Assembly: GCA_029821215.1 (NCBI GenBank)
Contig: JALGTV010000012.1
Coordinates: 1 to 14,184 of the forward strand
Source: Candidatus Zipacnadia bacterium
GTDB lineage: Bacteria > Armatimonadota > Zipacnadia > Zipacnadales > Zipacnadaceae
Direction of reading: 5' to 3'
DNA length: 14,184 nucleotides
Under the pieces are notes generated by a model, which made no database searches, was not told the DNA's origin, and was given only the letters and a program-made list of their open reading frames with translations. Numbering within the stretch: the stretch's first letter is position 1; each line of letters starts with the position of its first letter. Below, piece after piece: positions 1-6,901 of the stretch. The position numbers and the translations under genes are program-made.

Positions 1-822
1 CGCGGAGTGAGTATTCACCAGAATGCGCAGCAAGCCATAGTCACTGGCTACGTTCAGACTGAAGCGGCTGCCTACAAAGCTTCACACAAACTGGAGCGGA
101 CGCTTGGGGTACTTGCTGCTGAAACCGGAAGTACATTACCTGTACCTCAGCCCGAGCCACTTCCCGAGGAAGACTGGCTCACCGCCTGGCAACGCTACTA
201 TCACCCACTGCGGGTCGGCCGGCGTTTGGTCATCAAGCCCCGCTGGGAGAAGTGGCCACCGGATAATGGTCAGGTTCCCGCTTATGATGATGATATAATT
301 ATTGAGTTAGACCCGCAAATGGCTTTTGGCACCGGCACTCACCCGACCACCCAACTTTGCCTGGAAGCCATGGAAACGCTGCTACGACCCGGAGACCGGG
401 TAGCCGATATCGGCTGCGGCTCAGGCATTTTGACTATTGCTGCTGCCCAATTAGGTGCCGGGCAAGTACTCGCCGTAGACAATGACCCAGTAGCCGCACA
501 GACCACTGTGCAGAATTGTCGCCATAATGGTGTTCAGCGAATGGTGCGAGTGATCAACAGCGAGGGGTTGGTCGCAGTATCCGAGAGCTTTGATGTAATT
601 GTGGCTAACATAAACGCTGCCACTATTGCTTCTCTGGCCGGTGAACTTGCCTCCCACCTGGTTGCTGACGGTCACCTGGTAGCCTCGGGAATAATCGCCG
701 CCGAGGCCCACAACCAGCAGGCGGTACTGGCGACAGCCGGGCTATCCGTCTGCCGAGTAGAGACTCGTCAGGACTGGATCTGTCTAATTGCCCAACAATC
801 CCAAAACGGACTGGAATGCTAA
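1..822 (+). CDS. prmA: Ribosomal protein L11 methyltransferase PrmA (5' partial)
   Basis: This SAM-dependent enzyme methylates ribosomal protein L11 in the cytoplasm. The visible part contains the family hallmark AFGTGTHPTT, followed by the SAM-binding loop ADIGCGSGILTIAAA and, further on, the VANINA stretch that takes the place of the NPPY-type motif. The reading frame is open to the left edge of the window. A GTG at base 7 could be read as a start, but the usual protein is about 290-320 residues and this one would have only 271, lacking part of the N-terminal substrate-recognition domain. I therefore treat the gene as running in from the left. It ends 19 bases before the probable rsmE start, an order common in Gram-positive-type genomes, and is probably cotranscribed with it. 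Identity is clear; only the 5' end is uncertain. Confidence 0.93.
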   Translation, partial: RGVSIHQNAQQAIVTGYVQTEAAAYKASHKLERTLGVLAAETGSTLPVPQPEPLPEEDWLTAWQRYYHPLRVGRRLVIKPRWEKWPPDNGQVPAYDDDIIIELDPQMAFGTGTHPTTQLCLEAMETLLRPGDRVADIGCGSGILTIAAAQLGAGQVLAVDNDPVAAQTTVQNCRHNGVQRMVRVINSEGLVAVSESFDVIVANINAATIASLAGELASHLVADGHLVASGIIAAEAHNQQAVLATAGLSVCRVETRQDWICLIAQQSQNGLEC

Positions 823-841
823 GCGGCATCCACTTTTGCTG

Positions 842-1627
842 ATGGCACGACTATTCATTCCTGAGGATAGCATAGATAATAACCAGGTCCACATTAGCGG
901 CGACGATGCCCACTATCTGGCCCACGTTCTCCGCTTGGGGACGGGAGATAAGTTTCAAGTAGTGGTGCCTGCTGCTCAGGAGTATACGGTGGTGGTAGAG
1001 CAGATCAGTGGCGAGTATGTTGCCGGTCGGATAATCCATACTGTGCAGCGTGAAACTGAGCCGCAACTGGTCCTGACCCTCTACCAGGCGATACTCAAAG
1101 GCAATAACTTTCCATTGGTCATCCAGAAAGCAGTGGAGCTGGGCGTGGCCGAAATAGTGCCACTCTTTACCGGACGGACGGTGGTGAAATTGTTACCCGA
1201 CGCAGTTCCTGATCGCCACCAGCGCTGGCAGCGTATTGCCACGGATGCAGCCCAGCAATCAGAGCGCATAAAGGTGCCCCAGGTTCACTTGCCCCTACCT
1301 CTGGGGGAGGCGGTCAAGCGATGGCAGGCCAGTGGCAGTCCGGGCATAATATTCGCGGCCCGGGCCACTGGGAGTGAGAACCGCAATCTGCGCAACATAC
1401 TGACTCAACTGCGCCCCACTAACCAGTTGGCCTTATTTGTTGGCCCGGAAGGCGGATTCAGCGCGCAAGAAGCCGAGATAGCCGTGACTGCCGGCTTACA
1501 GGAGGCCAGTCTGGGCCGCCGTATCTTGCGGGCCGAGACCGCGGCCCTGTTGGCCTGCGGTTTGTGTATGTATGAGCTGGATGAGCTTGTTCCGCCCGAT
1601 GAAACCGAAGCAAGGAACGCCCCATGA
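842..1627 (+). CDS. rsmE: 16S rRNA (uracil1498-N3)-methyltransferase RsmE
   Basis: RsmE methylates U1498 of 16S rRNA; it is a SPOUT (trefoil-knot) methyltransferase with an N-terminal PUA-like domain. From the ATG at 842 the protein is 261 residues and begins MARLFI, as family members do. Visible motifs are the N-terminal H-(x)n-VLRLGTGD region, KAVELGVAEIVPL at about 97-108, DAAQQSERIKVPQV at about 135-148, the SAM-site GPEGGF at 201-206, and LGRRILRAETA at 224-234. An in-frame ATG at 788 would add 18 residues overlapping prmA that do not look like the family, so 842 is preferred, although no strong ribosome binding site precedes it. The stop overlaps the kdsB start by four bases (ATGA), implying translational coupling with the Kdo genes. 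Confidence 0.93.
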   Translation: MARLFIPEDSIDNNQVHISGDDAHYLAHVLRLGTGDKFQVVVPAAQEYTVVVEQISGEYVAGRIIHTVQRETEPQLVLTLYQAILKGNNFPLVIQKAVELGVAEIVPLFTGRTVVKLLPDAVPDRHQRWQRIATDAAQQSERIKVPQVHLPLPLGEAVKRWQASGSPGIIFAARATGSENRNLRNILTQLRPTNQLALFVGPEGGFSAQEAEIAVTAGLQEASLGRRILRAETAALLACGLCMYELDELVPPDETEARNAP

Positions 1628-2397
1628 ACATAATCGGTATAATACCGGCTCACTACGGGTCTACGCGGCTGGAAGGAAAAGTATTAGCTGACATTGCCGG
1701 CAAGCCTATGATACAACACGTCTACGAACGGGCCTGTCAAGCGGAAACTCTCCAGGACCTGATCGTGGCTACTGATGACCAGCGGATAATGGACGCTGTG
1801 GTCGGGTTCGGGGGGCAGGTGGTGATGACATCGGCGGAGCATAAGTCGGGCACTGACCGGGTGGCCGAAGTGGCCCAGGACCTTGCCTGCGATGTGGTAA
1901 TCAATATCCAGGGCGATGAGCCCCTCATTGAGCCGGCAGCTATTGATGCCGCTGTCCAGCCATTTATTGCTGATTCTTCCCTTGCTATGAGCACTCTATC
2001 CACCCCTATTAGGTCTCTGCATGAGCACCTGGACCCGTCGGTAGTAAAGGTAGTCGTAGATGCGGACGGCTTTGCCCTGTACTTCTCGCGAGCACCGGTG
2101 CCCTTCTTCCGACTTGACACAGATGGCCCGTGGCCTGATAATAAACCCCGACAGCATCCCGAATCAGGCCAGTGGCCACTGAAGCACATTGGCCTGTACG
2201 GCTACCGGCGGCAGACGCTGCTGTGGCTGGCGTCTTTGCCCCGGACGCCGCTGGAGAAGACGGAGAGATTAGAGCAGCTCCGGGCGCTGGAGAATAGCTG
2301 CCGGATTAAAGTGATTCAGGTGGATTACTCACCCATCGGCGTAGATACACCTGAGGACCTGCAGCGCGTGCGCGCTCTTCTGGAGGAGCAGCAGTGA
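1624..2397 (+). CDS. kdsB: CMP-Kdo synthetase (3-deoxy-manno-octulosonate cytidylyltransferase)
   Basis: KdsB activates Kdo with CTP to give CMP-Kdo, the donor used to build the inner core of lipopolysaccharide; it is cytoplasmic. The 257-residue length is normal. Motifs in order: the nucleotide-binding N-terminus IIPAHYGSTRL, GKPMIQHVYERA, SGTDRVAEVA, INIQGDEPLI, YFSRAPVPF, HIGLYGYR, the LEKTERLEQLRALE stretch and GVDTPEDL near the C-terminus. The usual signature is IPARxxSTRLPGKPL; here the Arg is His (residue 10) and the two Pro residues are Glu and Val (LEGKVL), although the rest is orthodox. An AAGGA ribosome binding site lies at 1612-1616, seven bases before the ATG. The gene overlaps rsmE and kdsA by four bases each, so translation is probably coupled. 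Confidence 0.95.
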   Translation: MNIIGIIPAHYGSTRLEGKVLADIAGKPMIQHVYERACQAETLQDLIVATDDQRIMDAVVGFGGQVVMTSAEHKSGTDRVAEVAQDLACDVVINIQGDEPLIEPAAIDAAVQPFIADSSLAMSTLSTPIRSLHEHLDPSVVKVVVDADGFALYFSRAPVPFFRLDTDGPWPDNKPRQHPESGQWPLKHIGLYGYRRQTLLWLASLPRTPLEKTERLEQLRALENSCRIKVIQVDYSPIGVDTPEDLQRVRALLEEQQ

Positions 2398-3248
2398 AAT
2401 TGCCAGCAGTTAAAACCGTGACTACCGACGATGGCGCCTTTAGCATTGGTGCTGGCCGGCTGGCCTTGATTGCTGGTCCGTGCCTGGTGGAAGATTATCA
2501 AACCACCGTCGGCATTGCCCAGCAGATAAGCGAGATTGCCGCCGAACGCGACATACCCGTTGCCTTCAAGGCATCCTATGATAAGGCTAATCGCACCTCC
2601 ATTCAATCACCCCGGGGGCCCGGATGGCGGGAAGGGCTGGAGATACTGGCCCGTGTCAAGCAGGCAACCGACCTGCCGCTGCTGACTGATGTTCACGAGA
2701 CAATCCAGGTCCAGGAAGTAGCCCAGGTAGCCGACATTCTCCAGGTCCCTGCCTTCCTGTCCCGCCAGACCGATCTGCTGGTGGCTGCCGGGGAGACCGG
2801 CCTGCCGGTGAACATAAAAAAAGGCCAGTTCCTCTCCCCTACCGACATACAGTACTGTATTGAGAAGGTTACCTCTACCGGCAATGAGCAGGTCATAGTT
2901 ACCGAGCGCGGCACCAGCTTTGGTTATTATAACCTAGTGGTGGATATGCGGGGACTGGCGATAATGCGTCAGTTCGGCTATCCGGTAGTATTTGATGCCA
3001 CTCACAGTGTCCAGCTTCCCGGCGGGGCTGGCGGTGCATCGGGTGGCCAACGCGAGTTTGTCGCCACTTTGGCCCGGGCAGCCGTGGCCGCCGGTGTGGA
3101 CGGCCTCTTTATGGAGGTTCATCCTAATCCCGACCAGGCCCCCTGTGATGGGCCTAATATGTTGCCGTTGGCCCAATTGCCGGCTATATTGGATGTTCTG
3201 CAACAAATGTTCGAGCTGCTGTGGGGGGAATCTCAGGGAGCAATATGA
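2394..3248 (+). CDS. kdsA: Kdo-8-phosphate synthase, Cys-containing (metal-dependent type)
   Basis: KdsA condenses arabinose-5-phosphate with phosphoenolpyruvate to form Kdo-8-phosphate. The 284-residue protein has LIAGPC at 25-30, KASYDKANR at 59-67, TDVHE at 98-102, the VNIKKGQF loop, DATH at 201-204, GGASGGQREF, and MEVHPNP followed by CDGP at 251-254. Cys30 sits where metal-dependent enzymes such as that of Aquifex carry their metal-binding Cys and where the E. coli enzyme has Asn. Together with His204, Glu241 and Asp252 it completes a plausible metal site, so this is most likely the metal-dependent class. The start is GTG at 2394 within GTGA, overlapping the kdsB stop, with GGAGGAG at 2382-2388 as ribosome binding site. 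It lies between kdsB and kdsD, its partners in the same pathway. Confidence 0.95.
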   Translation: MKLPAVKTVTTDDGAFSIGAGRLALIAGPCLVEDYQTTVGIAQQISEIAAERDIPVAFKASYDKANRTSIQSPRGPGWREGLEILARVKQATDLPLLTDVHETIQVQEVAQVADILQVPAFLSRQTDLLVAAGETGLPVNIKKGQFLSPTDIQYCIEKVTSTGNEQVIVTERGTSFGYYNLVVDMRGLAIMRQFGYPVVFDATHSVQLPGGAGGASGGQREFVATLARAAVAAGVDGLFMEVHPNPDQAPCDGPNMLPLAQLPAILDVLQQMFELLWGESQGAI

Positions 3249-4228
3249 CCAAACAGCAAATCCTACAACAAGCCCAAGCGACCCTACGCATTGAGCGCCA
3301 AGCCCTGGCCGCTGTGGAAGAACGGCTGGATGATAAGTTCGTGCGGGCCGTGAATCTGCTGCTTGATACCGAAGGACGAGTGGTGGTGACCGGAGTGGGC
3401 AAATCAGGAGCGGTGGCCCGCAAGCTGTCCGGGACACTGGCCAGCACGGGCACTCCGGCTTTTTTTATGCATCCCACCGATGCTGTCCATGGTGACCTGG
3501 GAATGGTGAGCAGCGCTGATGTGGTTATTATCGTGTCCAATAGCGGGGAAACCGATGAAGTGCTGCAACTACTGCCGCTAATTAAACGGCGAGGCGGTAA
3601 CATCATTGCTATGTGTGGCAATGTCTCCTCCACCCTCAGTGAGGAAGCCGATATTGTCCTGGATGCGTCGGTGGAGCGTGAGGCGTGTCCGCTGGGACTG
3701 GCCCCGACCGCCAGCACTACGGCTGCTATGGCTCTGGGAGATGCCTTAGCTATGGCGACGATGGCCGCCCGGGGGTTCACCGCTGAAGACTATGCCGCCT
3801 CTCACCCGGGGGGAGCACTGGGGCGGCGGGTATTGATGCGGGTCAGCGATATTATGCATAGCGGCGAGGATAACCCTACCGTTCCCCTCACAGCCACGGT
3901 GCTGGAGGCATTACTTACTATGACCCAGGCGCCGCTGCGAGGAGTGGTGAGCGTAGTTGATGCGCAGGGCGGACTGTGCGGGTTGTTCACCGATGGTGAC
4001 TTTCGCCGCCTGATGCCGGAAATTGAGGATCGCAACGCCGTTATGACCCAGCCGGTCTCCGAAGTGATGACCACCAATCCTACCACCTGCCAACCAGATA
4101 TGTTAGCGGTAGAGGCAGTCCGGATTATGCAACAGCACCAGTTTGATAACCTGCCGGTAGTTGATGAGCAAGGTCGAGCGGTGGGCATTATTGATATCCA
4201 GGATCTGATCAAGGCAGGGTTACTCTAA
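3245..4228 (+). CDS. kdsD: Arabinose-5-phosphate isomerase (KdsD/KpsF family)
   Basis: This enzyme converts ribulose-5-phosphate to arabinose-5-phosphate, the first committed step of Kdo synthesis. The 327-residue protein is almost exactly as long as E. coli KdsD. It has an N-terminal SIS domain with VVVTGVGKSG (about 47-56), HPTDAVHGDLG, SNSGETDE and GLAPTASTTA, followed by SHPGGALGRR. Two CBS domains follow, at about 198-258 and 268-327. Lys53, Glu105, Glu146 and His187 line up, at a constant offset of six, with the residues I recall as catalytic in E. coli KdsD (Lys59, Glu111, Glu152, His193). The ATG at 3245 overlaps the kdsA stop as ATGA and has AGGGAG at 3235-3240 as ribosome binding site; an in-frame ATG at 3221 lies further inside kdsA and is less likely. 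It is the last gene of the operon before a repeat-bearing gap. Confidence 0.94.
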   Translation: MTKQQILQQAQATLRIERQALAAVEERLDDKFVRAVNLLLDTEGRVVVTGVGKSGAVARKLSGTLASTGTPAFFMHPTDAVHGDLGMVSSADVVIIVSNSGETDEVLQLLPLIKRRGGNIIAMCGNVSSTLSEEADIVLDASVEREACPLGLAPTASTTAAMALGDALAMATMAARGFTAEDYAASHPGGALGRRVLMRVSDIMHSGEDNPTVPLTATVLEALLTMTQAPLRGVVSVVDAQGGLCGLFTDGDFRRLMPEIEDRNAVMTQPVSEVMTTNPTTCQPDMLAVEAVRIMQQHQFDNLPVVDEQGRAVGIIDIQDLIKAGLL

Positions 4229-4310
4229 GCAGAAGTAGCTGTGCGTATAGAGAGTGTTGCGAGAAGTAATTATAGACAATCTGCAATACTAAGATGGACA
4301 AAAATGGGTG

Positions 4311-4371
4311 GGCTAAAGCTATACGCATATCGGGGCACCCTTCGGTAGGCTCAGGGCAGGGCGGATGCCCC
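4311..4371 (+). repeat. Dispersed repeat, copy 1 (inverted relative to copy 2)
   Basis: This 61-base stretch begins GGCTAAAGCTATAC and ends GCGGATGCCCC. It matches the reverse complement of 9674-9732 with about six substitutions and one single-base indel over 60 positions, by hand alignment. Its inner part is itself a hairpin: GGGGCACCC at 4332-4340 faces GGATGCCCC at 4363-4371 with one mismatch. The core CCTTCGGYARGCTCAGG is a word I have seen as a common intergenic repeat in environmental bacterial genomes. It is probably a small non-coding mobile or REP-like element; no transposase is nearby. Confidence 0.75.
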
Positions 4372-4380
4372 TCCTACAGA

Positions 4381-4395
4381 TTTTGCAATAGTCTC
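4381..4395 (+). repeat. Short repeated word TTTTGCAAYAGTCTC, copy 1
   Basis: TTTTGCAATAGTCTC here and TTTTGCAACAGTCTC at 9778-9792 differ at one base of fifteen. Both lie close to a copy of the larger dispersed repeat, but in the same orientation, whereas the larger repeats are inverted. It may be the end of a decayed miniature element; a clear partner terminal repeat was not found. Confidence 0.5.
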
Positions 4396-4401
4396 CTATG
4401 A

Positions 4402-4419
4402 GCACTGACTATTCAGTGC
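4402..4419 (+). promoter_or_regulatory. Perfect hairpin just upstream of the phosphoesterase start
   Basis: GCACTGA and TCAGTGC form a perfect seven-base-pair stem with a CTAT loop, 21 bases before the ATG at 4441. A second weak stem (TGGT/ACCA) follows. No T-run follows it, so it is not a classical terminator. The downstream start lacks a clear ribosome binding site, so the hairpin could be an operator half-site pair or an RNA element affecting translation; this role is inferred only from position. Confidence 0.35.
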
Positions 4420-4440
4420 CAGTGGTCAGCACCAGCACTC

Positions 4441-5172
4441 ATGGCAACTCTGACCGTCCTACATACCGCGGACCTACATAATCGGCTCAGTCAGGCCGCA
4501 GCAGAACGACTGCGCGCCCTGCGTCAACAACATACGGCGTTGTTGCTGGACAGTGGCGATGCCCTTAGTGTGCCGAATGTGTGGATACCCTTGCTTAAGC
4601 CAACGGTGCTATCCCGTATGAATTATGCTGGTTACGCCGCCATGGCGGTGGGCAATCGTGAGTATTTTTTCCGCCGGCGGGCATTGCTTAGAGAAATGGC
4701 CCCCGCCCACTTTCATGTTGTGACAGCAAATCTACGGGCGCTGGATGGCAGCCTGCATCCTATTGAGCCGTGGGTGATCGTTTCGTCGCCTCAAGGCGAC
4801 AAAGTCGGTATCTTCGGGCTGACGCCGATGATGATTAAGCCGGGATCATGGGGGGAGATATTCTCGGATATGCGGTTTGTACCCTGGCAACAGGCAGCGG
4901 CCGAGGCGGTAGACGCTCTGCGCTCTGAAGTTCACTGGCTGATTGCCCTCAGTCACCTGACGTGGGAGGAGAGCATCCAACTGGCCGAAACTTTCACTGA
5001 GATTGACCTAATATTAGGCGGACACAGCCACCCTGCCGAGCCGCAGATTCACCAAGTGGGGACAGTAACAGCGTGCTGTGCCCCACCTTATGGCCAGGCA
5101 GCAGTGAAGTTGGCAGCCCGCCAACCTACCCGCCCGAGCCGATTTGAAAGTGAGACCATACCCCTGCCATGA
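4441..5172 (+). CDS. 5'-nucleotidase-type metallophosphoesterase with GNRE variant
   Basis: This 243-residue protein has the calcineurin-like phosphoesterase fold of the catalytic domain of UshA/5'-nucleotidases but lacks the C-terminal substrate-binding domain. Metal-ligand motifs are visible in order: HTADLH (Asp11, His13), DSGD (Asp40), GNRE (Asn72), SH (His162) and GGHSH (His195, His197). The usual GNHE motif reads GNRE, so the His thought to stabilise the reaction is replaced by Arg73 while the metal ligands remain. No signal peptide is seen, so it is probably cytoplasmic. The ATG at 4441 is the first standard start after an in-frame stop at 4399; no clear Shine-Dalgarno precedes it. Its stop overlaps coaX by four bases (ATGA). 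The substrate is unknown; a nucleotide or phosphopantothenate-like phosphate ester is possible. Confidence 0.85.
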   Translation: MATLTVLHTADLHNRLSQAAAERLRALRQQHTALLLDSGDALSVPNVWIPLLKPTVLSRMNYAGYAAMAVGNREYFFRRRALLREMAPAHFHVVTANLRALDGSLHPIEPWVIVSSPQGDKVGIFGLTPMMIKPGSWGEIFSDMRFVPWQQAAAEAVDALRSEVHWLIALSHLTWEESIQLAETFTEIDLILGGHSHPAEPQIHQVGTVTACCAPPYGQAAVKLAARQPTRPSRFESETIPLP

Positions 5173-5954
5173 AATGGATATGGTATGCTGATTGGGGCAA
5201 CTGGACCCTGCACTGGGGTGCGTGGGCTGAGCATCAGTGGCACACTGTCCAGCGGGTAAGCGTCCGCGAGCTTGATGCGGCGGACGGAGAGCTGATTATT
5301 GCACAACAACTGACGGCCAGCGGACTGTCATCTGATGGTTGTCAGCAGGCGGTGGTATGTGTTTCCGCGCCAGCCAAGATAGAAGTGGTAGAGAAGCTGG
5401 CTCAGACGCTTCTGGATACTAATATCCAGATTATGGGTCGAGATTTCCGGGCTGATCTGCCCACCGAATACCGTAATCCTGCCCAGATAGGCCAGGACAG
5501 ATTAGCTAATGCTCTGGCTGCAATACAAATGCACGGCTGCCCAGTTATAGTGCTGGATTTCGGCAGTTGCCTGACCTGTGATGCAGTCTCAGCCGATGGG
5601 GTGTTCCTGGGTGGCGCCATTGCCCCGGGGTTGCCAGCATCCCGAAGGGGCATTGTAGACTTGGTCCCTCACCTGCAGATAGAGACTGAGCAGGCAGGCA
5701 TAGCGAAAGATGCTGTTATCGCCCAGCCGGGCCAGACCACTACAGAATGTCTATCTTTGGGCCTCCACTATGGTCTGGCCGGAGCAGCCGACCGGCTGGT
5801 GGCTGTTATGCAGCAACATCTGGCAGATGAAGCGCCGGTGGTAGCCACCGGGGGTGATGCCGCACAAATTGCTCCTCTCTGCCAGACGGCGATGAGTGTG
5901 GAAGTAATGCTGACTCTGGACGGGTTGCGCCTGGCCCACAGTCAAGACAGGTAG
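5169..5954 (+). CDS. coaX: Type III pantothenate kinase CoaX
   Basis: CoaX phosphorylates pantothenate, the first step of coenzyme A synthesis, and belongs to the ASKHA (acetate kinase/sugar kinase) fold; the type III enzyme is not feedback-inhibited by CoA. The 261-residue protein keeps three key acidic positions: Asp8 in YADWGNW (usually DxGNT), Asp110 in IGQDRLANALAA, and Asp130 in VLDFGSCLTCDAV (usually DFGTATTFD). GGAIAPGLPASRRGI, ECLSLGLHYGLAGAADRL and ATGGD follow as in the family. The substitutions TAT to SCL and GNT to GNW are unusual but lie between intact Asp residues. The ATG at 5169 overlaps the phosphoesterase stop, suggesting coupled translation. The next gene begins eight bases after the stop. 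Confidence 0.9.
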   Translation: MKWIWYADWGNWTLHWGAWAEHQWHTVQRVSVRELDAADGELIIAQQLTASGLSSDGCQQAVVCVSAPAKIEVVEKLAQTLLDTNIQIMGRDFRADLPTEYRNPAQIGQDRLANALAAIQMHGCPVIVLDFGSCLTCDAVSADGVFLGGAIAPGLPASRRGIVDLVPHLQIETEQAGIAKDAVIAQPGQTTTECLSLGLHYGLAGAADRLVAVMQQHLADEAPVVATGGDAAQIAPLCQTAMSVEVMLTLDGLRLAHSQDR

Positions 5955-5962
5955 CAGTACTG

Positions 5963-6901
5963 ATGAAACACATATTGAGCATAAGTCTGGGCTCGTCGCG
6001 TCGGGATAAGACCGCCGAGGTGGAAATGCTTGGTGAGCGTTTTCTTCTGGAGCGGCGAGGGACAGACGGAGATTTGGAGCGATTCGCTCAGTTTTTAGGG
6101 GAGAACGATGGGTACGTGGATTGCCTGTGCATCGGCGGTACCAATCTGGGCTTGCATTGGGGCGGTCGGTTCTATCCTTTTCGCCAGATTCAGCAAATCG
6201 TCAGGCGCATCAAGCAGACGCCAGTAGTGGACGGAGCAGGGCTAAAAGACACCTTGGAGAGACAAACTATCAATATTCTGCAGCAACAGGGCACCGTGGA
6301 CTTTAGCCAAACCAAGACCTTGGTGGTCTGCGCCACTGACCGCTTCGGGATGACCGAGGCTATTGCTAAACTCGCCGGGCAATACATTCTCGGCGATTTT
6401 ATGTTTAATGTGGGCTTGCCCATTCGCCTGCATAGCACCCGCTCGCTGGATATCGCGGCGTTCTTGCTACTACCGGTGGTGAGGCGATTGCCCTTTCGCT
6501 GGTTATATCCGACCGGCGGCAAGCAGGACGAAATTGTGCCCAAATGGGAGTCCTGCTACCAGTGGGCCGACGTCATCGCTGGCGATTTTCTGGTCATCCG
6601 CCGCCATTTGCCCGATAAGCTGACCGGCAAGATAATTATCACCAACAGCACCACCGAAGAAGACGTTGCTCTGCTGCGAGAGCGGGATGTACGGTTGCTG
6701 ATTACAACTACCCCGGTCATTGAAGAGCGCAGTTTCGCCACCAATGTGATGGAGGGAGTCTTTGTAACCTTAATTGGCCAGCCGCCCGGTCAGATAAGCG
6801 CAGAACAGTATATGGAGTTAGCCCGCCGAATGAACTGGCAGCCGGTGGTGCGCGACCTGACGGTACCACTTGGTGAGTATTCAGAAAGCGAGGATACATA
6901 A
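5963..6901 (+). CDS. Conserved hypothetical protein (family often labelled quinate 5-dehydrogenase), partner of AAR-like gene
   Basis: The 312-residue product belongs to a family I know mainly from clostridial-type genomes, where it is often auto-annotated as quinate 5-dehydrogenase without biochemical support. No nucleotide-binding Gly-rich loop or other catalytic motif is evident to me. Family-like segments are the N-terminal SLGSSRRDKTAEVEMLGE, RRGTDGD, the CIGGTNLGLHWGGR patch, TDRFGMTEA, a hydrophobic stretch AAFLLLPVV leading into RWLYPTGGKQ, and IIITNSTTEEDVALL. There is no signal peptide. It starts eight bases after coaX and its stop shares bases with the start of the acyl-ACP-reductase-like gene. 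The same two families sit side by side in other genomes as I remember them, so the two products probably act together. True function is unknown. Confidence 0.75.
   Translation: MKHILSISLGSSRRDKTAEVEMLGERFLLERRGTDGDLERFAQFLGENDGYVDCLCIGGTNLGLHWGGRFYPFRQIQQIVRRIKQTPVVDGAGLKDTLERQTINILQQQGTVDFSQTKTLVVCATDRFGMTEAIAKLAGQYILGDFMFNVGLPIRLHSTRSLDIAAFLLLPVVRRLPFRWLYPTGGKQDEIVPKWESCYQWADVIAGDFLVIRRHLPDKLTGKIIITNSTTEEDVALLRERDVRLLITTTPVIEERSFATNVMEGVFVTLIGQPPGQISAEQYMELARRMNWQPVVRDLTVPLGEYSESEDT

Larger units (their letters stand above)
4229..4440. other. Intergenic spacer between kdsD and the phosphoesterase
   Basis: No coding potential is visible in these 212 bases. The spacer holds one copy of a dispersed repeat (4311-4371), the word TTTTGCAATAGTCTC (4381-4395) that recurs at 9778-9792, and a perfect hairpin just before the next gene (4402-4419). 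I see no convincing sigma-70 promoter and no classical hairpin-plus-T-run terminator, although the change from the Kdo operon to unrelated genes makes a transcription boundary here likely. Confidence 0.6.

Noticed and set aside
7..822. GTG at base 7 as the true prmA start
   Set aside because: The frame is open to the window edge and the product would be shorter than the family, so the gene most likely begins upstream.
788..841. N-terminal extension of rsmE from an ATG inside prmA
   Set aside because: The extra 18 residues do not look like the family, whose members begin close to MxRLFI; 842 fits.
3184..3780. Long minus-strand open frame (198 codons) opposite kdsD
   Set aside because: It lies antisense to a strongly supported gene, is Ser/Ala/Thr-rich as shadow frames are, and resembles no family.
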